A stretch of DNA of 64,000 nucleotides from Streptomyces blattellae (GTDB taxonomy: Bacteria; Actinomycetota; Actinomycetes; Streptomycetales; Streptomycetaceae): positions 101,413 through 165,412 of the forward strand of contig NZ_WJBG01000182.1 of NCBI RefSeq assembly GCF_009709555.1, in the 5' to 3' direction. The position numbers were made by a program, and so were the translations under genes. The notes under the pieces were generated by a model. The model saw only the letters and a list, made by a program, of their open reading frames with translations. It did no database searches and was not told the DNA's origin. The stretch's first letter is position 1; each line of letters starts with the position of its first letter. Below, in pieces: positions 24,779 to 35,258 of this stretch.

Positions 24779-24958
24779 ATGGACTATGTCTCCGCGCTGC
24801 TGCCCCCGGCCGTGATGGCCGTGTTCTTCATCGGTGTGATCCGGGTGATCGTGAAGACCCAGGGCGGGGCCAACAAGGCCAAGGAGGACGCGGCCGTCGA
24901 CGCCGCCATCTCGCGCGTGGAGGGCGCCCGCCAGACCGCCTCCGGCACCGACGCCTGA
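24779..24958 (+). CDS. Small single-pass membrane protein (59 aa)
   Basis: A 59-residue protein: MDYVSALLPP, then the hydrophobic AVMAVFFIGVIRVIV (about residues 11-25) and a charged cytoplasmic tail (KTQGGANKAKEDAAVDAAIS). Function unknown. The coding bias and clear hydrophobic/charged pattern support it as real. It lies between the Lys/Pro-rich protein gene and a BlaI-type regulator on the same strand. Confidence 0.65.
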   Translation: MDYVSALLPPAVMAVFFIGVIRVIVKTQGGANKAKEDAAVDAAISRVEGARQTASGTDA

Positions 24959-25056
24959 CGTACGGCGTACGCCTCCCGCGCCGCTCGCGCACTTCCGGGC
25001 CGTACACCCGCTTCGTTCCCGTTTGTTCACCATGCGCCCGTCCCGGACGCCAATGT

Positions 25057-25066
25057 GGAGATCTCC
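25057..25066. promoter_or_regulatory. Palindrome GGAGATCTCC upstream of the BlaI-type gene
   Basis: A perfect 10-bp palindrome lies 17 nt before the GTG start, in a short A/T-richer patch. BlaI/MecI repressors bind dyads near their own promoters, so this is a candidate autoregulatory operator. Confidence 0.4.
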
Positions 25067-25083
25067 CACTATTGTGTCGAGTT

Positions 25084-25548
25084 GTGCCCCGCCCATTGGG
25101 AGAACTCGAAGACGCGGTCATGACGCGGGTGTGGAAGTGGAACCGCCCGGTGACCGTTCGAGAAGTCCTCGAAGATCTCCAGCAGGAACGGTCCATCGCC
25201 TACACCACGGTGATGACCGTTTTGGACAATCTCCATCAGAAGGGCTGGGTGCGCCGCGAGGCGGAAGGCAGGGCCTATCGATATGAGGCGGTCTCCACCC
25301 GAGCCGCCTACGCCGCCGCGCTGATGAACGACGCCTGGTCGCAGAGTGACAACCCGGCCGCCGCTCTCGTCGCCTTCTTCGGGATGATGAGTGACGAACA
25401 GCGGCAGGCCCTGCGGGACGCCATCCGCGTCGTCGGAGACCCGGAAGAATCCGCCGAACCCACCGGAGAGACCGGCGCCACCGATAGCGCCGAACGCGAT
25501 ACCGGCGGGGAGAACCCCGGCTCGGCGCCGGAGACCGGCGGGCGATAG
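25084..25548 (+). CDS. BlaI/MecI-family transcriptional repressor
   Basis: A 154-aa winged-helix repressor. The N-terminal domain reads PRPLGELEDAVMTRVWKWNR, PVTVREVLEDLQQERSIAYT, TVMTVLDNLHQKGWVRREAE and GRAYRYEAV, matching the BlaI DNA-binding domain. A short dimerisation segment follows (AALVAFFGMMSDEQRQALRD), then an acidic Glu/Thr/Gly-rich tail longer than usual. No BlaR1-type metalloprotease sensor or beta-lactamase is adjacent, so its inducer is unclear. GTG start chosen at the family homology boundary. Confidence 0.88.
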   Translation: MPRPLGELEDAVMTRVWKWNRPVTVREVLEDLQQERSIAYTTVMTVLDNLHQKGWVRREAEGRAYRYEAVSTRAAYAAALMNDAWSQSDNPAAALVAFFGMMSDEQRQALRDAIRVVGDPEESAEPTGETGATDSAERDTGGENPGSAPETGGR

Positions 25549-25557
25549 CGTCCGCTC

Positions 25558-26091
25558 ATGTCAGCAGAGCGTCCCGAAGTCACCGCAAAAGCCATCACCG
25601 TCCGCCGGGCCCGCACCCGCGATGTAGCGGCGGTGCGTCGACTCCTCGACGCCTACGTCCGCGACCGGATCCTGCTCGACAAAGCCACGGTCACGCTTTA
25701 CGAGGACATCCAGGAGTTCTGGGTCGCGGAACGGGACGACAACGCCGACGTGGTCGGCTGCGGCGCCCTGCATGTGATGTGGGAAGACCTCGCCGAAGTG
25801 CGCACTCTCGCGGTGAAGCCCGGACTGAAGGGTGCCGGTGTCGGGCATCAGTTGCTGGAGAAGTTGCTGCACACCGCACGGTGGCTCGGCGTTCGCCGGG
25901 TATTCTGCCTGACCTTCGAAGTGGACTTCTTCAGCAAGCACGGCTTCGTCGAGATCGGCGAGACGCCTGTTGACACCGATGTCTACGCGGAGCTGCTGCG
26001 TTCCTATGACGAGGGCGTCGCGGAGTTCCTCGGTCTCGAACGAGTGAAACCGAACACCTTGGGCAACAGCCGGATGCTTCTGCATCTGTGA
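25558..26091 (+). CDS. Short ArgA-type amino-acid N-acetyltransferase (GNAT)
   Basis: A 177-aa GNAT protein resembling the short N-acetylglutamate synthases of actinobacteria. Marks: ITVRRARTRDVAAVRRLLDA, GCGALHVMWEDLAEVRTLAV, the acetyl-CoA loop VKPGLKGAGVGHQLLEKLL, FCLTFEVDFFSKHGF and a C-terminal EFLGLERVKPNTLGN. The kinase-like domain of long ArgA proteins is absent, as in this group. It would acetylate glutamate for arginine synthesis. It starts 9 nt after the BlaI-type gene and may be co-transcribed. Confidence 0.85.
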   Translation: MSAERPEVTAKAITVRRARTRDVAAVRRLLDAYVRDRILLDKATVTLYEDIQEFWVAERDDNADVVGCGALHVMWEDLAEVRTLAVKPGLKGAGVGHQLLEKLLHTARWLGVRRVFCLTFEVDFFSKHGFVEIGETPVDTDVYAELLRSYDEGVAEFLGLERVKPNTLGNSRMLLHL

Positions 26092-26122
26092 TCGTCAACG
26101 AGATTTCAAGCGGACTGCACTG

Positions 26123-26166
26123 CCCCGGTTCCCTATGTCCGAAACGCGCATGTTTCCGGACCGGGG
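26123..26166. terminator. Long hairpin after the ArgA-type gene
   Basis: Outer arms (CCCCGGTTCC with GGACCGGGG) and inner arms (TCCGAAAC with GTTTCCGGA) form a long, slightly bulged stem with a 6-nt loop, 32 nt after the stop. Confidence 0.65.
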
Positions 26167-26228
26167 GTGACCGGTGGGTCTCTCCCAGGGGTTTGTGTTT
26201 TTCCAGCAAAAGCGGTTTGCTTTCCGAC

Positions 26229-26244
26229 GTACTGCAGTACTGCA
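26229..26244. promoter_or_regulatory. Double palindrome upstream of lsr2
   Basis: Two direct copies of GTACTGCA make overlapping palindromes GTACTGCAGTAC (26229-26240) and TGCAGTACTGCA (26233-26244), immediately followed by TATAAC, a possible -10 box. The A/T-richer stretch 26190-26260 is probably the lsr2 promoter. No known regulator is assigned. Confidence 0.45.
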
Positions 26245-26315
26245 TATAACAGGGGACGGCGAAACGGCGGACGCCGCAGACCCCAGCCCTCAAGTTATCG
26301 ATGAAAGGAAATCCG

Positions 26316-26651
26316 GTGGCACAGAAGGTTCAGGTCCTTCTTGTCGACGACCTCGACGGCGGCGAGGCGGACGAGACCGTGACGTTCGCGCTGGACGGCA
26401 AGACGTACGAGATCGATCTCACGACCGCCAATGCGGACACGCTGCGCGGCCTTCTCGATCCTTACGTGAAGGGCGGTCGTCGTACCGGAGGCCGTGCTTC
26501 GGGCGGGCGCGGAAAGGCGCGTGTCGCTTCGGGTGGCAGCCAGGACACCGCACAGATCCGCGCCTGGGCGAAGGAGAACGGTTACGAGGTCAACGACCGC
26601 GGCCGTGTTCCCGCGACCATTCGCGAGGCATACGAGAAGGCGAACGCCTGA
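26316..26651 (+). CDS. lsr2: Lsr2 xenogeneic silencer / nucleoid protein
   Basis: An H-NS-like protein that coats and silences A/T-rich (foreign) DNA, including specialised-metabolite clusters in Streptomyces. The 111-aa product has the N-terminal oligomerisation domain (AQKVQVLLVDDLDGGEADET, VTFALDGKTYEIDL), a basic Gly/Arg linker, and the C-terminal DNA-binding domain IRAWAKENGYEVNDRGRVPA with the AT-hook-like R95-G96-R97. GTG 26316 is preferred because AAAGGAA lies upstream and the family begins at AQKVQVLLVDD. Confidence 0.95.
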   Translation: MAQKVQVLLVDDLDGGEADETVTFALDGKTYEIDLTTANADTLRGLLDPYVKGGRRTGGRASGGRGKARVASGGSQDTAQIRAWAKENGYEVNDRGRVPATIREAYEKANA

Positions 26652-26683
26652 TCGCAAGGCCTATGGCGAGGCCTATGACGGGC

Positions 26684-27319
26684 CTATGGCAAGGCCAAGG
26701 GCTGAGCGCATGCGCGCCGCAGCCGCAATCGGTGGCACTGCGTTGCCACCGTGTTCAGAAGTCGCACGAGATCGGGGGCGTCTCCACCGCCCCCCAAAGC
26801 CGACAGCGTCGGCAGCGAGGCTTCGACCTCGCACCCCGGACCGGGGGGCCGCAGCCACACGGCGGCCCCCCTGAGGACGCCGGAACGGATCGACGGCGGC
26901 CGGGCCCTCGCGGTGGAGCCCCACCCCGGAGGCACGGGTGCCTCCATGAGACCGCCCTCGCCGACAGCCGTCAGGTCGAGCGCCAGCGTGCCCCACTCCA
27001 GCCAGTCCAGCAGCCCGGGCAGTTCCTCCTTGCTGCCCGCGGCCACCAGCAGCCGCATCCGGTCGCCCTGCAGGGCCACCGGAGAGCCCGGCACCAGGTG
27101 GCGCAGTGCGGACCGGCCCGCCTCGGCCGGCACGTCCAGGACGTCGAAGCGCAGGCCCAGGGGAAGCCGTACGGGAATTCCGGGCACCGTCGCCCATCCC
27201 AGTTCGTTCTCGTACCACCGGCGGACCTGATCGCTCGGATCGAGCGGCCGCCGGGGGAAGGGGACTGCTGTGGAAACCGTGGAGATTGCGGGCGAAGCCG
27301 AGCGGCCGGTGGCAACCAT
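26684..27319 (-). CDS. SCO3374-family conserved protein
   Basis: A 211-aa Streptomyces-type conserved protein of unknown function. The readable core includes WYENELGWATVPGIPVRLPL, LRFDVLDVPAEAGRSALRHL, GDRMRLLVAAGSKEELPGLL and DWLEWGTLALDLTAVG. The shape resembles the primase/polymerase N-terminal-like (bifunctional DNA primase) proteins of actinobacteria, but catalytic residues cannot be confirmed by eye. It is convergent with lsr2 and divergent from clpC. ATG 27319 is chosen because conserved-looking sequence does not extend into the clpC promoter region. Confidence 0.7.
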   Translation of the reverse strand: MVATGRSASPAISTVSTAVPFPRRPLDPSDQVRRWYENELGWATVPGIPVRLPLGLRFDVLDVPAEAGRSALRHLVPGSPVALQGDRMRLLVAAGSKEELPGLLDWLEWGTLALDLTAVGEGGLMEAPVPPGWGSTARARPPSIRSGVLRGAAVWLRPPGPGCEVEASLPTLSALGGGGDAPDLVRLLNTVATQCHRLRLRRACAQPLALP

Positions 27320-27531
27320 GCCAAGCGCAACTGTCGGCGGACCGTGCAAGTTACGCTGAGTGTTCCGGTGGGTGCGCAGAGTGCCGTAAGCGGGGGCGTA
27401 CGGGGGTGCGGGGTGGTGCAAGGTTGTTCGCCCGTAGCGGAGGGAACCCGTGCATGCGGCATGGACTGTCTGTTCGAGCGGGTAAGACATCCCTAGTGGG
27501 AGGGGGCGACACGCAGGACAGGCCGTCTCAC

Positions 27532-27545
27532 GTTCGCCATCGGCG
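27532..27545 (+). promoter_or_regulatory. ClgR operator upstream of clpC
   Basis: GTTCGCCATCGGCG matches the published ClgR consensus GTTCGCYNNNNGCG at every fixed base. It lies 205 nt before the clpC start in the 430-bp divergent region 27320-27749, where activation of clpC by ClgR would be expected. Confidence 0.75.
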
Positions 27546-27749
27546 TACTGATGGTGAGGGTAACTACCTGGCCTGCGGGAACATCGTCTCGCACCATCGG
27601 GTTGGAGCAGATGTCGGCGTTCGGGGTCAGGAGGCCATCGACGGTGTCGGCAGTTGGAATGAGCGGTCCCCGCTTGCGGGACTAAGCTGCGGAAGGACAG
27701 GGAGGGGAAGTTCCCCCCACTGCCTGACCGCTCTGAGGAGCGATTAACG

Positions 27750-30275
<2,526 letters not shown>

Positions 30276-30297
30276 GCCTCACGGCCGTAGGGCCGAC

Positions 30298-30334
30298 GAA
30301 AGGGGCCGGTGCTCTCGGAGCGCCGGCCCCTTTC
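30298..30334. terminator. Strong terminator after clpC
   Basis: A perfect 12-bp stem (GAAAGGGGCCGG with CCGGCCCCTTTC), extended by further inner pairs, lies 22 nt after the clpC stop and 9 nt from the stop of the convergent NACHT gene. It is A/T-flanked on both sides, so it can act in both directions. Confidence 0.85.
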
Positions 30335-30342
30335 GCGTCCGG

Positions 30343-33300
30343 CTACCACCTGCCCGGCTCTACGACCTCCCCGTTCACCTCGATCACCAGTCCGGTGCGG
30401 TGGCCGAGCGGAGTGAGGTCCAGGGGCGCGTCGTCCGCGGTCTCCAGGGTGAGCCGGGTGAGGGAGGGAAACACCCGGGCCAGGTCCCTGGCCGAGCCGC
30501 CCCTGGTGACGTTCCTGAGGGTCAGGGAGCGGATCCCCGGGAGAGGTTCGAGCTCCCGGGGGCGGCGCGGCAGCACACCCTCCTCCTTGCCGATGACCGG
30601 CGGTACGACCTGGCGGGGCAGTCGCAGTGAGGCGAGGGAGAAGTCGAGGCTGCTGAGCGAGGGGGCACGGGAGGCCGCGAGCAGAAGGGAGTGCGCGTGG
30701 CAGTCGCCCTGCACGACGAGTTCGCGCAGCGCGGGCCACTGGGACAGGTCGTTGATCATCATCTTGGCCTGACTGCGCAGCCGTAGCCTCCGCACGGTCG
30801 GGTGGCCCGGAGGCAGCGGGATGCTGCTGTCGAGCAGAGTTCCGGTGAGCGACAGTTCGGTCAGCCGGTCGAGCCGCTGCAAGGAGGCCAGGTCGGCCTT
30901 CTCCGTCTCGTGGAGCTCCAGATCGAGGCGGGTGAGGGGCAGTCCTTCCAGGGCCGGCCATCGTCTGACCCGGGGGCACCCGACGAGTGACAGGGAGGCC
31001 AGCCCGGACAGGCCGCGGACGAAGGAGAGGCTGTCGAGCAGGGGGTTGCCGAACACGGTCAGGTGGCGGATCCCCCGGTCCGGCAGCAGCTTCGCCAGAT
31101 CGGGACCACCGATCGGAAGGGCGAGCGCCAACCTCTCGACAGGTGCGCAGTGCCTCAGCGCCGCGGCCATGGCCCGGCTGAACACGTCGACCGACATGCC
31201 CTCCAGCGGCACATGGGCGAGGACCTCACGGGCGTACTCCTCCGCTGGAAAGCGGGGCCAGGCTCTGATGAGGACAGAACGGATCGCGTGAGAGGGGTGC
31301 CCGGCGAAGCGCCGCAGCAGCGGCAGGGACGCGGGGCCGCCGATGTCCCGGATCACCTGGACGACCGCCAGTGCCTCCTGGTCGCCGAGCTCCTCGGGGC
31401 AGGGGACCAGAGGAAGGACGTAGGAGCCCAGGGACGTCAGCTTCGCGGCTGCGGTGTCGTCGGGCGGCGGGAACAGCGCCCGGACGCGGTCCGCGATCCG
31501 CTCCCGCACCTCCTCTTCCAGCACCACCGCGCTCAGTGCGCACCGGGCGGCCAGGACATGGATGTCGCCGCGGGTGCGGGGGTTCTCGGCGAGGTCGCCC
31601 TTCTCGATCAGCCCCTCGATCAGCCTGCGCACCTCCCCGCGGTGGCAGTGGCCCACGGCCAGCAGGATGATGTCCTGCCACACCTCGTCGGTGGCGTGGC
31701 CGAGCAGTTCGCCCAGGCCGTCGCTCTCCTGGAGCTCCTTAGCCGCCAGGTAGTCCTGGAAGGTGCGGTGGATGAACTGGATGGCCGTGTCGTTGCGTTC
31801 CTGGAGCAGGCCGCTGCGGTTGAGGAGATGGGTCAGCACGGCCTCGGCGGAGCCCTGCCGGCGTACCTGGGGCATGCCCCGCATGGCGAGTTCTATCTGG
31901 TGCCGGGCCTGCTCGTGGTTGAACTCGGCGTAGCCGCTGCGGGCCAGCCAGGCCGCGATCCGCTGGAGCAGCTGCTGGTGCTCCTCGACGCCGAGGCTGA
32001 TGCCCTCCGGGGCCGCCACCCGGCGCAGGGTGTCGCGGCTGCCCAGCAGCATGGTCAGGGCCGCGTGGTAAAGGGACCAGCGGGTCTCCGGGAGGAAGCC
32101 CCGGCGGCGCCGGTGCAGGGCGCAGACCACGGCGGCCAGCAGCGGGGTGCGGGACAGGTGGAGCAGGGCGGGGTTGCGGCCCAGCTCCTGTTCCAGGGCG
32201 CGCTCCAGGTCGCGGAGGTTCGTGTCCTCGGCGGCGGCCCGGTGGGGGTCGCGGAAGCCCGCGCACTCCAGGCGGGCGGCGGCGTGCCATGCCTTGGAGA
32301 AGGCCAGGATGTCCTCGTCCCGCATGGGCAGCAGCCGGAGTTCCTCGAAGTCCTCCGAGCTGAGCCAGTCGGCGGCCACGGCCAGCGGCCGTACCGTGAC
32401 CAGGCAGCGGTTGTGCGGATACATCGCCAGCAGGTCGGCGAGGCGGCGCCGCGCTTCCTCCCGGTCCGCGGGCGGTACCTCGTCCATGCCGTCGACCAGG
32501 AGCAGCGCCCGTCCGGCTTCCAGGACGCGGCGGGCCCAGCCCTCGGGGATCTCGTCGATCTGGAGTTCGGCGACGGTGGCCAGTTCGTGCGGCCTGGGGA
32601 AGGCCGTCCCGCGGGACAGCAGGCTGCGCATGGGGATGACGAAGGGCACCAGGTCGTTCAGCTCGGCGAGTTCGTGGCCGAGGGCACCGCAGGCCGCGTG
32701 CGAGGCGAGCCACCACACCAGCGTGGTCTTGCCCGCGCCGGCCTCGCCGCGCAGCACCGCCCGGGGCCGGTCGGCGAGCAGGTCGTTGATCCGGCGGGGT
32801 GCGGAGACGGACTTGGACACCGGTACGTTCTCCCGCGCCTTTGAGACCGACAGGGCCTCCAGGCTCAGATAGGCGGTGTCGAGGTCCCAGTTGGTCTCGG
32901 TGGTGCCCAGTTCGTCGATGCCGAAGATCTCGATCTTGCGGTAGCGGGTCTTCAGGGCGCGGGCGTAGTGCCGCTCGAAGCGTTCGTCCTGGAGGTGGTG
33001 TCCGGGTACGACGGTTTCGAGCACCCGGGGCACATGGCCCGGCTCGGCCCCCATCACGTGGTGGGGGAACCCCGGCGCCTCCAGGATGCGCTGGACGGGG
33101 ACCGCCTCGACGCGCCGGTGGTCCCGGCCGTCCGGTACCTGGGTGACCACTCCGATCAGTACGGAACCCGCGAACACCGGGGCGCCGGACAGGCCCGCGA
33201 ACGGCGACTCTCCCGGCTTGGGAGCGGTGACCGGAGCCCGGTCGAACTCGCACACCAGCATCGTTCTGATCCGCCCCGCCATCGGCAGGACGGTGCCGGT

Positions 33301-33666
33301 GAGCTGGTCGTACTCCAACTGGTCGGCCGGGCCGAAGCGTTGGACGGCGGGAAACCCGACGACCTGGCAGCCGGGCAGCGGATCGGGCGATCCGATGACT
33401 CCCCACCGCAGCCTGGCGAGCGCCCAGCGCTGCGGGTCCACCAACTCCTCGCCGGTGAGCAGGAGAGCCACGTCGCTCTCCTCGTCCTGCCAGACCGCCC
33501 GGCTGGGAAAGGGCTGTTTGCTCTCGGGGTGGACCGTGCGGATCCATTCCCTGTTCCTGAGCACGTGGGCGCTGGTCAGCACCAGCCGGGGCGACAGCAT
33601 GACCCCGCTGCCCTGCGATCCGGCCAGCACCACCACGGACCGCTCGACGGCCGAACGCAGCATCAC
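30343..33666 (-). CDS. Trypsin-NACHT-leucine-rich-repeat protein (bacterial NLR-like)
   Basis: A 1107-aa three-part protein. Residues about 1-200 form a trypsin-like serine protease domain: His 34 in VLTSAHVL, Asp 65 in ESDVALL, Ser 160 in GLSGAPVFAG. A NACHT-type STAND NTPase follows with Walker A GEAGAGKT (307-314) and Walker B LLLVDGMDEV (388-397), then helical and winged segments (RTFQDYLAAKEL, typical of NACHT proteins). HEAT-like helices lead into leucine-rich repeats (about 850-1080: LDSLSFVRGLSGLASLSLVG, LPLTRLDLELHE). The start overlaps the trypco2 stop, so the two are coupled. This is the plan of a sensor (LRR), switch (NACHT) and effector (protease), as in conflict or anti-phage systems. 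Trigger and target are unknown. Confidence 0.88.
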   Translation of the reverse strand: MMLRSAVERSVVVLAGSQGSGVMLSPRLVLTSAHVLRNREWIRTVHPESKQPFPSRAVWQDEESDVALLLTGEELVDPQRWALARLRWGVIGSPDPLPGCQVVGFPAVQRFGPADQLEYDQLTGTVLPMAGRIRTMLVCEFDRAPVTAPKPGESPFAGLSGAPVFAGSVLIGVVTQVPDGRDHRRVEAVPVQRILEAPGFPHHVMGAEPGHVPRVLETVVPGHHLQDERFERHYARALKTRYRKIEIFGIDELGTTETNWDLDTAYLSLEALSVSKARENVPVSKSVSAPRRINDLLADRPRAVLRGEAGAGKTTLVWWLASHAACGALGHELAELNDLVPFVIPMRSLLSRGTAFPRPHELATVAELQIDEIPEGWARRVLEAGRALLLVDGMDEVPPADREEARRRLADLLAMYPHNRCLVTVRPLAVAADWLSSEDFEELRLLPMRDEDILAFSKAWHAAARLECAGFRDPHRAAAEDTNLRDLERALEQELGRNPALLHLSRTPLLAAVVCALHRRRRGFLPETRWSLYHAALTMLLGSRDTLRRVAAPEGISLGVEEHQQLLQRIAAWLARSGYAEFNHEQARHQIELAMRGMPQVRRQGSAEAVLTHLLNRSGLLQERNDTAIQFIHRTFQDYLAAKELQESDGLGELLGHATDEVWQDIILLAVGHCHRGEVRRLIEGLIEKGDLAENPRTRGDIHVLAARCALSAVVLEEEVRERIADRVRALFPPPDDTAAAKLTSLGSYVLPLVPCPEELGDQEALAVVQVIRDIGGPASLPLLRRFAGHPSHAIRSVLIRAWPRFPAEEYAREVLAHVPLEGMSVDVFSRAMAAALRHCAPVERLALALPIGGPDLAKLLPDRGIRHLTVFGNPLLDSLSFVRGLSGLASLSLVGCPRVRRWPALEGLPLTRLDLELHETEKADLASLQRLDRLTELSLTGTLLDSSIPLPPGHPTVRRLRLRSQAKMMINDLSQWPALRELVVQGDCHAHSLLLAASRAPSLSSLDFSLASLRLPRQVVPPVIGKEEGVLPRRPRELEPLPGIRSLTLRNVTRGGSARDLARVFPSLTRLTLETADDAPLDLTPLGHRTGLVIEVNGEVVEPGRW

Positions 33667-34013
33667 CGTGGCGAGGGGGTGCCGCGGCCGAACGCGCCGA
33701 CGCTTCCCTCCGTGTCGTTGCGGATCTTCAGGGGAGCGCCGGTACGGGCGTCCTGGGCACGCAGCGTGAAGGAGACCTTGTGCGTACGGCTGTCGGTTCT
33801 CGCGCCGTCCGCGCCCGCGTCGACGACCCAGGCTCTCACCTTCGCGCCGGCCTTGAGCTCCTTGCGTATCTCGACGGTGAACTCCATCTGGATGTCGCCG
33901 AGTTCGAACACGATGTCCTGCCCAGCCGAGCGCCGGGCCGCGGTCAGCAGTTCGTCGCGGATGGTCTGCACGGCGTCCGCGAGTTCGATGCGTGACTCGT
34001 CGACAGCGCTCAT
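33663..34013 (-). CDS. Trypsin-co-occurring (trypco2) small protein
   Basis: A 116-aa protein matching the trypco2 family: helix LADAVQTIRDELLTAARR, strands DIVFELGDIQMEFTVEIRKE, KVRAWVVDAGADG and the motif TDSRTHKVSFTLRAQD. Such domains sit beside trypsin-like/NTPase proteins in multicellular bacteria and are thought to be constant adaptors that link sensing to the effector. The ATG has an excellent AGGAGG 7 nt upstream. The stop overlaps the next gene (GTGATG), giving tight stoichiometric coupling to the protease-NACHT protein. Biochemical function is not established. Confidence 0.85.
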   Translation of the reverse strand: MSAVDESRIELADAVQTIRDELLTAARRSAGQDIVFELGDIQMEFTVEIRKELKAGAKVRAWVVDAGADGARTDSRTHKVSFTLRAQDARTGAPLKIRNDTEGSVGAFGRGTPSPR

Positions 34014-34066
34014 TAGGGCCTCCTCAGCCGTCGCTCCGGCCGACGCACGGCCGCCCGGCCCCGCAA

Positions 34067-34111
34067 CACGTCATGGGGCCGGTGCCCGCACGGTACCGGC
34101 CCCATGACGTG
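34067..34111. terminator. 17-bp perfect inverted repeat between phosphatase and trypco2 genes
   Basis: Arms 34067-34083 (CACGTCATGGGGCCGGT) and 34095-34111 are perfect reverse complements with an 11-nt spacer. It lies 43 nt after the phosphatase stop and 54 nt before the trypco2 start. It is best read as the phosphatase terminator, but it could also serve as an operator for the NLR-like operon. Confidence 0.75.
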
Positions 34112-34154
34112 CGCGTCGGCGGTCCGCCTCAAGCGTGACCTTGTGCCGGGTGGA

Positions 34155-34817
34155 TCAGGACAACTGCCCGTCGTAGTCGGGGAGTTTAAACGTCTTCTCG
34201 GCGTGGCCGCCCGACAGGTCGGTGGCGCTGTTGCCGATGTTTGCGATGATCGTGTAGCCCTTGGACTCGATGTCGGCGCGCTGGGCGGTCTTGTAGGCGG
34301 CGACGTCCATGAAGAGGTCGCTCAGGTCGCGGACGTAGAGACCGGAGATCTCGTAGCCCTCGTGCTCCAGGTTGTACTCGGTGGGGAGGTAGATGATGCC
34401 GGGGCGGGCGGTCACGAAGAAGAGGTCGACGCCGTGCTCCTGGGCGTACTCGGCGACCTCCAGGACCGGCTGGTTGGCCGGTGACGGGTAGCTCAGGCCG
34501 AAGCCCGTCTCCAGGGTGGTGTTGTCGATGTCGAAGACGATCGCCTGCTTCTCGCCCGGCTTGGTGGCGGCGATGCGCTGCTTCACGTACGGCATCGCCT
34601 GGTTCATCACCTGCCGGCAGTCCTGCTGCCAGGTGGCGTAGTCGACGTCCTCGGCGGCTGCGGCTGCGGCGGCTGCGGCGGCTGTGGCGGCCGTGGAGGC
34701 CGGGGAGGTGTTCGAGGTCGTCGCGGCCTGGGCGCCGACGGGGACGGCCATCGCCGCGACGGCGACGGTGGCGACGGCGGTCATGCCGATGCGGCGCGTG
34801 CAGGTGCCTCTGCTCAT
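34155..34817 (-). CDS. Secreted HAD-family acid phosphatase
   Basis: A 220-aa exported HAD-superfamily phosphatase. The N-terminus is a signal peptide (basic MSRGTCTRRIG, hydrophobic MTAVATVAVAAMAVPVGAQA). An Ala-rich linker (11 Ala in a row) precedes the catalytic domain. Motif I is VFDIDNTTLE with nucleophile D96 and D98; motif II FFVTARPG; a conserved YNLEHEGY segment follows. It probably hydrolyses phosphomonoesters outside the cell. It shares the strand of the trypco2/NACHT operon but is separated from it by the inverted repeat, so it is probably independent. Confidence 0.85.
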   Translation of the reverse strand: MSRGTCTRRIGMTAVATVAVAAMAVPVGAQAATTSNTSPASTAATAAAAAAAAAAEDVDYATWQQDCRQVMNQAMPYVKQRIAATKPGEKQAIVFDIDNTTLETGFGLSYPSPANQPVLEVAEYAQEHGVDLFFVTARPGIIYLPTEYNLEHEGYEISGLYVRDLSDLFMDVAAYKTAQRADIESKGYTIIANIGNSATDLSGGHAEKTFKLPDYDGQLS

Positions 34818-35258
34818 GGGGGTGGGGGTCCTCTCACGTCACACGTGCGCTGCCGGTTGTCGGGGACATGCTCGTCGCTGGGGGTGGCGCGAGGGGAACT
34901 GTTTGATTACTTGACGGTAACTCCGTATGAGATGCGGGTCACACTGTGGGTGTCCGCTCGGTGACAAGCCGCACAGGCGATTTGTCCGTTACTAGCGGGA
35001 ATAGTGGAAACTCTCGATCGGGCAAAAGGGACTATTCGCGCGAAATTTGAGGCGGGTTCTGCCCTGGTGGGCGGATTTGCGCTCGAAGGCGGCTCTGGGT
35101 GTTCTGTCAAGAACCGGGAAGTTTTGAGGTGAAGTACTAGATTCCGTCGTAGATCGGGGGTTTGGGAGTCTCTGGGGGGCGGGGGTACCAAGGGGTGTCC
35201 CATTCGGCGACCGCCTGTGCGCCGGATGGTTTTCTGTCCCCTTCCCCGTGAGGTTCTG
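34818..35258. other. 441-bp divergent non-coding region, phosphatase / M23 peptidase
   Basis: Less G/C-rich than its surroundings. It should hold the promoters of both divergent exported-protein genes and a long leader for the M23 gene. No gene, no obvious riboswitch. A TTGACG hexamer at 34911-34916 has no good -10 at the right spacing. Confidence 0.6.

Noticed and set aside
34818..35258. c-di-AMP (ydaO-type) riboswitch in the M23 peptidase leader
   Set aside because: Such switches precede some Streptomyces wall hydrolases and disA is nearby, but I could not recognise the conserved ydaO core. A covariance-model search would decide.
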